A DNA stretch of 64,000 nucleotides from Streptomyces qinzhouensis (GTDB lineage: Bacteria > Actinomycetota > Actinomycetes > Streptomycetales > Streptomycetaceae): contig NZ_CP042266.1 of the NCBI RefSeq assembly GCF_007856155.1, positions 6,820,001 through 6,884,000 on the forward strand, written 5' to 3'. Both the position numbers and the translations under genes were made by a program. Position 1 is the first letter of the stretch. Each line of letters starts with the position of its first letter. The notes under the pieces are model-generated. The model was not told the origin of the DNA and ran no database searches. It saw only the letters and a list, made by a program, of their open reading frames with translations. Positions 17,764 to 27,500 of the stretch are shown here, piece after piece.

Positions 17764-18378
17764 TCAGGCAGTCGCTTCACCTCTGATGCTGACGATACGG
17801 TCGGGCCGGCCGAGCCCGCTGGTCTGGATCCAACCCCGACCGTGTACGTGACCAGCATCGATCAGGCCCTTTGCTTGCCCCGACGGAGCCAGCGTCTGGT
17901 TGTAGCTCTGGACCAGCCCCTCCTCGGTGTCCGCGAACAAATAGCGGGTCGCGTAGACCTGGCCGCTGTGTTCCCACTCGTGGCGGACAATCGGCTTCCG
18001 CAAGAGTGCCTCGAACCATCTGGCGGCGCGTTCAGCCAGTTCCTGCGGTGACCCGACCGCCTCCATCGCAAGGCTCGTCGGCTGGTCCGGGAGGAAATAG
18101 AGCTGATTGTGGAGGCGGTCGCCGCGGACGCTGGAACCAACCAGGTGCACACCGATATCGATCAGCGACACCCTGCGGTGCCTATCGCTCAGCCCCACGA
18201 AGGCCAGGAGTGATGAATCGTCCTCTGGACGACCGACCCAGCTGTGGGCATAAGGGACATCCCATGAGCTGGCCTGCTCGCGGAGAGCTGTCGAGAAGGC
18301 GAGCTCGGCAGCATCGAAGCCGAACTCATCGTCAGGGTCATCTATCTCGAACCACGGATTCCCAAGCACGATGATCAC
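17764..18378 (-). CDS. Hypothetical protein
   Basis: A 204-residue soluble protein I do not recognise. It starts with GTG and MIIVLGNPWFEID, has an acidic N-terminus, an alternating strand pattern (VSLIDIGVHLVGSSVRGDRLHNQLYF, read in parts) and a helix-rich centre (SPQELAERAARWFEALLRKPIVRHEW), and ends with VHGRGWIQTSGL. It has no signal or membrane segments. It is convergent with the broken S1 gene, with eight bases between the stops. Codon use is typical for the genome, so it is probably functional. Confidence 0.7.
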   Translation of the reverse strand: MIIVLGNPWFEIDDPDDEFGFDAAELAFSTALREQASSWDVPYAHSWVGRPEDDSSLLAFVGLSDRHRRVSLIDIGVHLVGSSVRGDRLHNQLYFLPDQPTSLAMEAVGSPQELAERAARWFEALLRKPIVRHEWEHSGQVYATRYLFADTEEGLVQSYNQTLAPSGQAKGLIDAGHVHGRGWIQTSGLGRPDRIVSIRGEATA

Positions 18379-18833
18379 AATAGAACAGGCGGTCGACAGT
18401 ATTCACCCGGTGCTGGGAAACGATCACGCGGGGAATGGGAAGCGATCTACGTACGGTCTCTGTCGGCACTGATCAGAGGTACTCGTGAACAGCCCAACCC
18501 CGACCCGACGATCCGGATCCGCGTCGCCCTGGCCTAGGACCCGGACCTGGCCCGCGATCACTTCGAGCGTGTCCTTCGAGAGGACCCCCTGGTCCCGTGG
18601 ATGACCGAAGCCCAGGAGAAGGCACGTGAGCTACACGCCATGGCGCCGGGATCGCGACGCCGTGACCGCCTGGGGCACCCGGGCCGTCGACTCATGCCGC
18701 AGCAAACGGGGCCTGGACCCTGACTCTCTCGCAATCACCGCAAGAAGCACACTCGTTCAGCGACAGAGCCGCGGTGTTTCGGAACCGCCCGGGTGTCTCA
18801 CAGAGCCCGATTCTGGCGATCAAGACTCTTCCT
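18379..18833. other. Region with possible gene fragments
   Basis: About 455 bp. A plus-strand frame from about 18490 to 18645 reads like coding sequence (RIRVALA, a TAG at 18535, then DPDLARDHFERVLRE and EAQEKARELHAMAP), suggesting a decayed gene. A second start at 18626 after AGGAGAAGG opens a 78-codon frame whose first half has coding-like third positions. Neither matches a family I know. Confidence 0.35.
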
Positions 18834-19352
18834 TCAAGGGGGCATGCCATGCTTCGCAGTAGGTCCCTGCCCCCGGTGCCGGGGCAGCCGGACCGGAGCC
18901 CATGGCCATTTCTGAGCGCTCCGGCTCGGGATACCTGAACGTTGCTCATCCGTGTGTCTCATGCGCTTATGCGCGGTCTGTGCCGCTCGGACAACGGCAG
19001 GCCAGTGAAGCGACGCGATGTAGGTGGCATCGGGCGCATCACCCAGCATGTTGATCAGTACTTCGAGCGGCTCTGCCAGTTCACGCAGGGCAGCGGCCTC
19101 GTGTTCGTCCTGGAGGACCTCGCCGACGGTCTGTTCCGGGTCGTCCAGGACGCGGGCGTCGTCGAGGATGTTCACCACCATCGTAAGATCGTCCACCGGA
19201 TCGCCGGGACCGGGGGCTTTGTCAACCCAGACTTGCTGTTGATGCCTGGGATCCGTGAGCGATTCCAGCGCAGCAGTGACCTGCACACGGACCGCCGGAA
19301 ACTCAACCCCGTCCGGATCTGCCCGTCGCCCGGGGAACGTTGTCTCCTCCAA
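18834..19352 (-). CDS. Hypothetical protein (SCO4402-like family)
   Basis: A 172-residue protein with the pattern of a small family common in streptomycetes: VRVQVTAALESLTDPRHQQQVWV, then DDLTMVVNILDDARVLDDPE, an acidic stretch with LRELAEPLEVLINMLGD, and HWPAVVRAAQTAHKRM. The family has no known function. The last 35 residues are basic and look like an added tail. The start at 19352 lacks a strong Shine-Dalgarno, so the exact N-terminus is uncertain. Confidence 0.65.
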   Translation of the reverse strand: MEETTFPGRRADPDGVEFPAVRVQVTAALESLTDPRHQQQVWVDKAPGPGDPVDDLTMVVNILDDARVLDDPEQTVGEVLQDEHEAAALRELAEPLEVLINMLGDAPDATYIASLHWPAVVRAAQTAHKRMRHTDEQRSGIPSRSAQKWPWAPVRLPRHRGQGPTAKHGMPP

Positions 19353-19499
19353 TGCTCACCGCCCCCTTCCAGATTCGCCACTCCCCCCATGGAGGAACAG
19401 CCCAGGGTAGGAGAACAACGTGATGATGTCCGAATCTGATCCTGACCGGCAGAGGAAGGGGTTGCTGGTCCTGAGGCAGAAGGCGTTGCTGACGGCGCG

Positions 19500-19875
19500 G
19501 TCCGGGACACTGTCAGCGCGAGGTGACGCATTCGGCCGGTGGAGGTACTCAGAAGCCCGCCGGAGTGGGCGGTGGTCCTCTGCGCCGACGAGAAGTACCA
19601 GACCGGCGCCGGACCGCTCGCAGCCGATGCTGCCGGTGATGCCGGGGGCGCCCGAACGGCGTACGCACGACTGCCTGCGGCATGGCATCACCAGCATGTT
19701 CGCAGTGTTCAGCGACGTCGACGGAACCGTGACCAGCGAAACCGCCACCGGCACGGGGCGGTGGAGTTCGAGAAGATCCTGACTGCGATGGACAAGGCCG
19801 TGTCTCCGGGCTGGACGTGCACCTGGTGTGTGACGACTCTGAGGATCTGCGCCACCCGAAACTGCAGATTATGAG
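19500..19875 (+). pseudogene. IS630-family transposase remnant
   Basis: Pieces in different frames line up with one IS630-type transposase: PPEWAVVLCADEKYQ (normally VDEKSQ), RSQPMLPVMPGAPERRTHD, LRHGITSMFAVFSDVDG, then RHGAVEFEKILTAMDKAV. At least two frameshifts and a missing 5' half make it non-functional. No terminal inverted repeats were found. It marks a past insertion that probably removed the 5' end of the next gene. Confidence 0.7.
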
Positions 19876-19914
19876 CGTCGGCGTATCGCGGAGGGCGTCG
19901 ATGCCCTGATCGAC

Positions 19915-20400
19915 GTGCTCGGTGACCCGACACGGCGCATGCCGGTGATTGTGGCGGCCCAGCCTCTCCGTCCCAGCGCGCTGTGGTCGGATCGGCTGGG
20001 GCAGGCGATGCGGCAATCTGTCGGCGCGGCCTCGCTGTACGCGCTGACGGGCACCGAAGCCGTCGATGCGTTTCGCGCGGCGATCGAGGAGTACCACCGC
20101 GTTGCCCCGGGAGCCGTACGCACATTCCTGAGCGAGGTGGATCCGGCGTGGCCGAAGGACGCCTCGCGTCACCGGTTCCTGACCGTGGCCCGGATGAGCG
20201 ACCCCCGGGACGGGGCGTGGCTCGGCATCGCGCGTACGGTCCAGCGACTCTCTGCCGAGACCCCCTTGCCCGAGGCTCTGCCGGGTCAGGCATGTGTAGA
20301 GGTCTTCCCGGAAGTGGGATGTGAAGTCGAATGCTTCGTGCCGGGCATCGTGGTGCAGCAGACTCACCCCTGGGGCCTTCGGGTGAGTGCGGTTCTGTGA
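19915..20400 (+). CDS. Hypothetical protein, probably 5'-truncated
   Basis: A 161-codon frame from a GTG; the same frame stays open upstream (ERRRIAEGVDALIDVLGDP) into the IS630 remnant, so the original N-terminus may have been replaced. The sequence has a strand (RMPVIVAAQPLRPSALW), helices around 35-75, and a C-terminal beta portion (ACVEVFPEVGCEVECFVPG). I do not recognise it. No ribosome binding site precedes the GTG, so expression is doubtful. Confidence 0.45.
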   Translation: MLGDPTRRMPVIVAAQPLRPSALWSDRLGQAMRQSVGAASLYALTGTEAVDAFRAAIEEYHRVAPGAVRTFLSEVDPAWPKDASRHRFLTVARMSDPRDGAWLGIARTVQRLSAETPLPEALPGQACVEVFPEVGCEVECFVPGIVVQQTHPWGLRVSAVL

Positions 20401-20502
20401 CGGAACGCATGCTCGTGCGTGGGCCGTCCGCCTGTCCCGTGAATGCCCAGGTGAGTGAACCTGTTCGATGCATTGTTCGACGTTGAAGGACAGAAGCCGG
20501 GC

Positions 20503-21393
20503 TCAGGTCGCGGCGGGTATGTGGCGCGCTGCTATGACCTGGGCCATCGTCCGAAGTCTTGTGAAGTAGGAGGCGCAGTACTCCTCGTTGACCAGGGGCA
20601 CGATCTTGTCGAGGTCGGTGATGCAGCCCCAGAGGGAGGCGATGCCGCTGTCGTCGAGTCCGCCGTTCAGTTCCCTGTGTACGAGGCCGGCGGCGCCGGA
20701 GTCCAGGAGGGTCAGGTCCACGCCGTCGAGGTCCACGCCGCGGAAGCCAGCGGGGAACGGTGCGCGCAGGTGGTCCTCCCACAGCTGGGCGAGTCCGCTG
20801 TCGGGTCGTGCTCCGCCCATGTCGGCGGCTGTCGCCTGTGCCGCGGCCGGTGGGTGAAGGAGGAGGGAGACGGCGTCGAAGACGGCACGCACCATCGCAA
20901 GGGCCTGGAGCGGGGGGAGGGCGGCACTCGACTGGGAGCCCTGCGCAAGCTTGTCGCGCAGCAGTTGGCTGCGGTCGAGTTCGGCGGCGAGTGCGGCCGT
21001 GATGAGCCCAACGTCAGCGGCCCGCGCGATCATATCATGGAGCGGGTCGTTCGTTGCCAGCCGCTCGGCGAGGACGTGCTCCAGGGCGAACAGGGAGTGA
21101 GTGACGGCGACGGTGGCGAACTCGTACCGGAAGTAGGAGTGCCGGATGAGTTCGCGAGAGGTCTCCAACGCACTCATGACGTACATCGATGCGCCCTCGG
21201 GCAGGACCAGGTCGGCAACCAGAGCGTGCATGCCCGCATAGTCGAGAACAAGGGTGCGGGCGCGCGGGTCCGGTACCGGCACAGGGAGCGGGCCGGGCAA
21301 CGGCGGCAAGTTGTTCACCAGCGCAGTCTTGTCGCTGGAAGGCCATCGATGCCATCGGATTTGCCCGGGGTGGTTGGTGGTCCACTGCCGCAT
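20503..21393 (-). CDS. Hypothetical helical protein downstream of the giant LamG gene
   Basis: A 296-residue protein of unknown family, mostly alpha-helical (ALETSRELIRHSYFRYEFATVAV, MVRAVFDAVSLLLH), with a moderately hydrophobic centre but no signal peptide. I chose the ATG at 21393 (MRQWTTNHPGQIRWHR); the frame opens 66 bases earlier but without coding character. It follows the 2479-residue LamG gene on the same strand after about 125 bp, so it may be co-transcribed. A small companion to a giant adhesin- or toxin-like protein could be an immunity or accessory factor, but nothing in the sequence proves this. Confidence 0.65.
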   Translation of the reverse strand: MRQWTTNHPGQIRWHRWPSSDKTALVNNLPPLPGPLPVPVPDPRARTLVLDYAGMHALVADLVLPEGASMYVMSALETSRELIRHSYFRYEFATVAVTHSLFALEHVLAERLATNDPLHDMIARAADVGLITAALAAELDRSQLLRDKLAQGSQSSAALPPLQALAMVRAVFDAVSLLLHPPAAAQATAADMGGARPDSGLAQLWEDHLRAPFPAGFRGVDLDGVDLTLLDSGAAGLVHRELNGGLDDSGIASLWGCITDLDKIVPLVNEEYCASYFTRLRTMAQVIAARHIPAAT

Positions 21394-21518
21394 GTCGCCC
21401 CCGGCCCGCCCCGACCTTAAAAAACAAGTGTTCGTGGCGTGGTGCCGCCCGGCGGGCACTTGCGATCAGGGGCCAAAGAGTCGGCCGCCCGGGCGGTTCC
21501 GCGTCGCCTTTTCGTTCG

Positions 21519-24500
21519 TCAGTCGGTGATGCCGTAGTAGTCGGCGAGGAACTGGGTGATCTCGATCGCGTGCGGGAGGAGTTGGGGGAGGTGGACGCTG
21601 AGCGCGTCGCGGGTTGCGGTGGCGAGTTCGCCGAGGGAGCCGGTGGCACTGGAGGTGTAGGGGTTGAGACGTTGGATGAGCTGGTAGTTGCTGGGGATGT
21701 CGATGTCGCGGAGGGCTTTCTCCAGCGGGGGTGCGGTGGCGGTGGGGATGGCGGGGAGGATGCGGGAGATGTAGGTGACACGGTGGAGGATCCGCCAGCA
21801 GGGCGGCTTGGTGTCGGACTGGCGGGCCTGGCGCAGGGCGGCGGCTGCGGCGTCGTTACTGTTGGCGAGCCAGGTGGGGTCGGCGACCTTGTTGTAGAAG
21901 TCGTCGAAGTGGGTGTTGTCCTGGCCGAGGTAGAAGGTCATGAAGCGGTAGGCGTCGACCTTGCCGGGGGCCAGGATCGGCTTGCCCTTGGTGTCGTACT
22001 GGGGTTTGCCCGCGGTGTCGTACTGCTGGAGGTCGCGGGTGGGGTTGCACTCGACGTCGAGGCTGTGGGTGCGGGTGGATTCCTTGGAACGGTGGCGGGT
22101 GGTGGTCATGCCGCCGCCGATGGAGGCGTCCATCTGGAAGCCTGCTCCGATTCCGGCGACCTCGAAGCCGATCTCCATGCCGAGGGTGACGGCGCCGGAG
22201 AGGCTGTATGAGCCGCCGGTGGTCTGGGTGATGACATCGACGGTGCCGGTGGTCTCGGCGAAGAAGCCGCCGTCGGCGGTCCAGACGTAGGTGTTGGCGA
22301 TGTTGCGGTTCGCGAAGGCACTGGTGGCCTGGTCCGGGGGGTTCTTGTCCGGCGCGGGGGGCAGGGGGCCGGAGAAGGATTCCAGGAGGCGTTTGGCGCG
22401 GTCGCCGGTGGGGTCGCTGTCGCCGGTTTCGGTGGAGACGTTGTTGTAGAAGCTCTCCAGCTCCTGGTGCTCGCGCAGGATGCGGCGTTTGAGGGCGTAT
22501 GCCTCGCGGGGTTTGAAGTAGCTGTAGTCCCCGCGCTGGCGGGCATTGGGGTAGGCGGGGTCGAGGACCTTGCCCTGGTCGTCGAAGCCGACCCCGCCGT
22601 CCAGGGTGCCCTGCTTGGTGTACTGGGGGTTGAGCGGGAAGCTGATGATGTTCCAGTCTTTGGGGATGTCCGGGTTGGGCATCATCCGGTACGCGACCAG
22701 CGCGCCGGTGTGGGCGAGGCGCAGGGCGTAGACGTCGGCGGTCTCGGACTGGACGAGGGCGTAGCCGGTGTTGGCGGGGACGTAGCGGCGGCCGATGGCG
22801 GTGTTGAGGATCTTGGCGGGGTCTTCCCAGTGACCGGTGAGGGTGGCGGTGGTGTCGCGCTCGGTCGTGGTGCCCTGGGAGACCGATGTTTCGTCGGTCC
22901 AGGCGTTGGAGAACTCGAAGCTGCCGCCGACGCGCAGTTTGACGTTGACGCTGGCCAGCGGTTGTGCGGTGCCGATGCCGAGAGGGGCGGTGATCATGAG
23001 GATCTGGGCGTCGGTGTCGAGGCCGGCAGCGATGTTGAAGGCGGTGTTGACGCTTTTCTCGGTGTCGGAGGAGAGGGTGGAGGTGACTTCCTCGGCCTGG
23101 CGGAAGGTGACGCTGGAGCAGCCCTCGGGGTCATGAACCGTGGAGGTGAGGTTCTCGGAGGGGACGGGGGGTGCGCCTTCGATGTAGCCGATGAGCTGGG
23201 GGTCGTACTGGATCTGGCTGACCCATTCGCTGATCAGGTCGCCGACCTTGTAGCCGGTGATGAGGTGCCAGGTGCCGTCCTTGAGGTGGGTGTAGGCGCG
23301 TTTGAGGACGCCCTGGGCTTCTCCGGTGGCCGTGTACTGGAGGTCGGCGTACTCGGTGGCCGCGGGGGGTGCGGTGATGAGTTCGTGGAAGGGGGTGCGG
23401 ATGCCGGAGAGGGCGGAGCGGACGGCGGCGGTGTCGGTGGAGACGGGTGCGGTGGAGAGGGTGAGCGGGGGGTTGGTGGTGGCGGGGTCGAGGTGGTTGC
23501 CGCGCAGGGACTGGTCCTGGAGGGCGGCAGTCTCCGGGGTGGCGGTGGTGGAGGCGGTGTCGAAGGGCCAGTAGCCGAGGAGGTCCTGTTTGTCGCCCTT
23601 GAGGCGGGTGAAGAGGCTGTCGAGGATCTGCTCGGGGGTGCGGGCGGTGCGCCACAGGCGGACTTCTTCGAGGACGCCTTCGTAGAGCTGGTCGTGAGTG
23701 CCGCTGGTGTTCTTCCGGGCCCCCAGGGTGAGCTGGTCGCTGCCCCAGTCGCCGAGAGGGCTGCCGGTGGGGGTGTCGGTGGGGATCGGCTGGCCGTTGC
23801 GGTAGAGGGTGAAGGAGGAGGCACCCGGGTCGGGGTCGGTGGTCCAGCGGGCGCCGCGGAGCTTGAGGTCGTAGCCGCCGACGGGGTCGGCGGTGGTGCT
23901 CCCGGTGTTCTCCTCGAAGGTCCAGCGGGCGATCAGGCCCTCGTCGCGGGGCTGGACCGGGGTGCCGAGCTGGGCGGTGTCGCGGGCCCTGGCCCAGATC
24001 CGTACCTCGCCGATGGCTCCCCAGAAGAAGTGGACGCTGCTGCCCTGCCGGGCGCGGCCGATCTCCAGCGGACCGTCGTTGCCCCGTGGTCCGGGGCCGG
24101 TGTAGCGGCCGGTGCCGGCTTCGGTGCCGTCGATGACGAAGACGATGTCGTCCCAGGTCTTGGTGTCGACGCGGTCGACGACATCGACGGTCTTGGTCTG
24201 GTTGGTGCCGTCCTGGTCCTTGTAGGTGATGTTCTTGGTGCCCCTGACCTCCTCGGTGGACTTGCCGGCCTTGCGGACGACGGCGAGGCGGTGGAAGCCG
24301 TTGGTGACCGACGTGGTGGAGGTGTAGCGCCTGATGACGGAGCCGGGCTCCTCGAAGGCGAACTCCAGCTTCCCGCCCGGGAGGATGGAGAACTGGTAGG
24401 GGGTGCTGCCGCTCTCACCGTCCCCGAGGAGCCCCTTGGAGACGATGCCCTGGCGGAGACCGGTCAGGTCGATCTGGGCGAAGACCTCGATGGTCAGGTC

Positions 24501-27500
24501 CTCGGTGAGGTCCAGGGCGTCGGCGTCCGGGGTTTCCGCCCAGGAGGAGCCGTTGAACCGCAGGGCCCAGGACTCCTCGTACACGGCCGCGAGATGGGCC
24601 CACTGGCCCGCGGGGTAGACCTCCCGGCTGATGCGGGTCTTGTCGCCCGCGCCGGCCAGCGCGCGGTAGCCCTTGATCGCGGACTCGCTCATCGCGGGAT
24701 TCCCCCAGACACCTCCGTGGCGGCCGTTGCCGCTGATGTCGGTGAAGAACCACTGGGCGTCGGGGACGGTGGTGTCCTGCGCGGTCCTGTCGTAGATCCA
24801 CGCGCCGGCCAGGCCGGACTCGCCGGGGATGGCCCGGCGCGTCCTGGCGGTGCTGATGTCGGCCGCCGTGCGGGCGGTGTTCCACGTCCGCAGCTCGGCC
24901 AGCCCTCCGGAGAAGTGGATGAAGGTGCTGACGTCGGTGCGGCCCACGATGAGATAGGTACTGGCCGCAGGTACGGCGGTGGCGGTGCGGCGGGTGACCT
25001 CCACGCCGTCACGGTAGATGACCTGCACTTTGCTGGTCCGGTCGAAGGTGACCGCCCAGTGGTGCCAGTCGCTGTCGGTGTAGGCCACCGTGGTGGTGAG
25101 CGTCTGCGCGGCGGTGCCGGTACCGAAGCCGAAGCTGAACTTGCCGTCGGCGGTGAACCCCACCGTCAGCCCGTTCGTGGCGCAGGAGACGATGGTGTCC
25201 ACGGCAGTGAGGTTCGCGGCGCGTTTGAGCCAGCACTCGATGGTGAAGTCGGTCTGGGTGGGGTCGGCGCCGTTGATCTGCATGGCGTCGTTGACGCCGT
25301 CGAGGAGCATGCCGCCGTCCAGCGGCCCCTGTGCCAGGGCGAGCGCCGCCCGGGTTCCGGAGCTGTTGAGGTGCAGCAGCCGGGTTCCCGGGGACGGGAT
25401 GACCGTGGGGAGGACCCAGGTCTCCATGCTGAGGTCCCCGGCCGGTGCGGTGACCTGCGGCAGCCGGGCGGCCGGCAGGGACAGCCGCTGGGCCTTGCCG
25501 TCCAAGGCGAACGCCCGCCCCGGGGAGTCCCCGCGCCAGCGGGGCCCGTGCCCGGGGACCAGGGCGGTGGCGGTGCCATTGGCGACCGGAACATCGGCCT
25601 TGGCCGCGCTGACCGTGACCCACTGCGACCCGCCGGAGAGCGAGGCCCCCGGACGGGAAGCAACAGCCAGGGAGGGGTCATAGCGGACCAGGGACACAAT
25701 CGCGCCCACCGACTCGGCCGACGGCTCGACGGTCAGGGTCACCCTGGTCGCGCCCGATTCCACAGCGGTGGCCACCTGGTGGAAGGTGTCCCCGATCCGC
25801 ACGTATCCGGCGGCCGGCAGCGCGACCGGTGCACCGGCGGCCAGGGTGACCGTACGGTCCTGGACCCTGTCCACCGTTCCCACCGGGACGCCCTCGTCCG
25901 CGCTCCCGCTGACGACCGCCGCCAGCTCCCGCGCCACGCGCGGCAGCCCGCGGAACGTCTCGCTCTCCGCGCCCCGGGTGAGAGTCAGGTCGCACAGCCG
26001 GCCCACCACGGCCCCGCCCACGGTGTGGTCGGTGACCTTGACCGTCGTACCCGCCAGGTCCACACCGGCGTCACGGGCGGTCAGCAGCACGGTCTGCCCG
26101 CCACCGGTCAGCTGTTGGCTGCCCCTCTGTACCGAGATGTCGAGGTAGGCGGCGAAGAACTGGCCATTGGATCCCTGGAAGTAGAGCGCCACCCGGCCGG
26201 CCGCCCCGTTCATCAGAGCGGGAGCGGCGGCAGTACGGGCGAACTTCAGCAGCGCACCCGCACTGCTGAGCCCGTTGACGTCGATCGCGATGTGCGGAAC
26301 GGGCAGGACCAGGTCGGAATCACCCAGCAGCGCGGCGGTACGGCGGGCCAGCTCTTCCCGGGCGGGCTGGATCTCGGCCGTCTTCGCGATCAGTTCGCGT
26401 TTGCGCTGATCGAGGAGCGGATTGACCACAGCGAGCCGGTCGACCTTGGCCTGGAGTGTCGTGTCCGGGATGATCCGGACCTTCTCGACCGTGAAACTGA
26501 GCGCGGCCGCAGCGTTGTCGGCCAGCCTGTCGGCGGATTGCTCGTTGATCCATATATCGTGCCCGGCGAGCTGGAACTGAACACTGGTGTTCCATGAGCC
26601 ACGCACGGACCACTGCTGCCAGGGTTCGGAGGCGTTGAAGGGCTTGAGCTCAGTGATGTAGCGGTCGTAGTAGATCGCTTGTACGGCCAGGCTCGGTGAG
26701 TTGTCGCTGACCAGAGCGTAGGTCGGGTTGCCGTACGCGGTGGCCGACCCGGCTCGTACAAGCCGCCATTCCAAGTAGAGGTTGTTTTTGGAGATCAACC
26801 CCACTCGGTTTCCCTGCGCCGGCAGGCTGTTCCCTAGCGCATAGGCACCCAGGGTGCTGTCGTACCTCCCGCGGAGCTGGACGATCCAGCGTGCCGGATC
26901 GTTGGCCGCGGCGTTGGTGGATGCCGCGATCGCCTGTTCCAGGGTCGTCTTCTCCTCGGTCAGGTTGTTGACCTCGGATTGAAGAGCGGCGGCCTGCTGT
27001 TCGATGCCGGTGAGGATCTGCTGCTGGGCGCTGACCTGGTCGCTGGTCTGCTCGACGGGGCGGCCCAGTTCGGTCAGGGTGACGACGTCGGGGATGTCGG
27101 CGAGGCGTCCGTCGATGCCGACACCGAGGTCGACCGTGGCGATATGGGCATCGGCCGTCGCGTTGCCGGTGGGGCGGGTGGCGCAGGCGAGCAGGACGCG
27201 GGCGTTGCGTTTGGCGGGCTTGGGGGTGTCCTGGTAGCCGGAGACTGCGTCTTCCTGCTGGTAGTAGAGGGTGGAGGTGAGTCCGGAGACGATGTCACGG
27301 CCGGCGAGGGTGAAGCTGTCGCGGCGCACTCCGGGGTGCTCGCCGACGGGGGCCTGGGAGGTCACCCACTGCGGGGCGCTGTCGAGGTTGGCGTGGGCGG
27401 CGGTGTCGGTCTGGTCGTAGGCGGTGGTGCCGCTGCCCTCGTCGAAACGGTAGTAGGCGGCCAGGCCGGGTTCGTTGCCGATCAGGCGGTAGCGGCTGCT

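Noticed and set aside
22467..26597. Open frame of 1376 codons antisense to the LamG gene
   Set aside because: Val/Gly/Arg-rich low-complexity product without motifs; it mirrors the codon bias of the real gene on the other strand.
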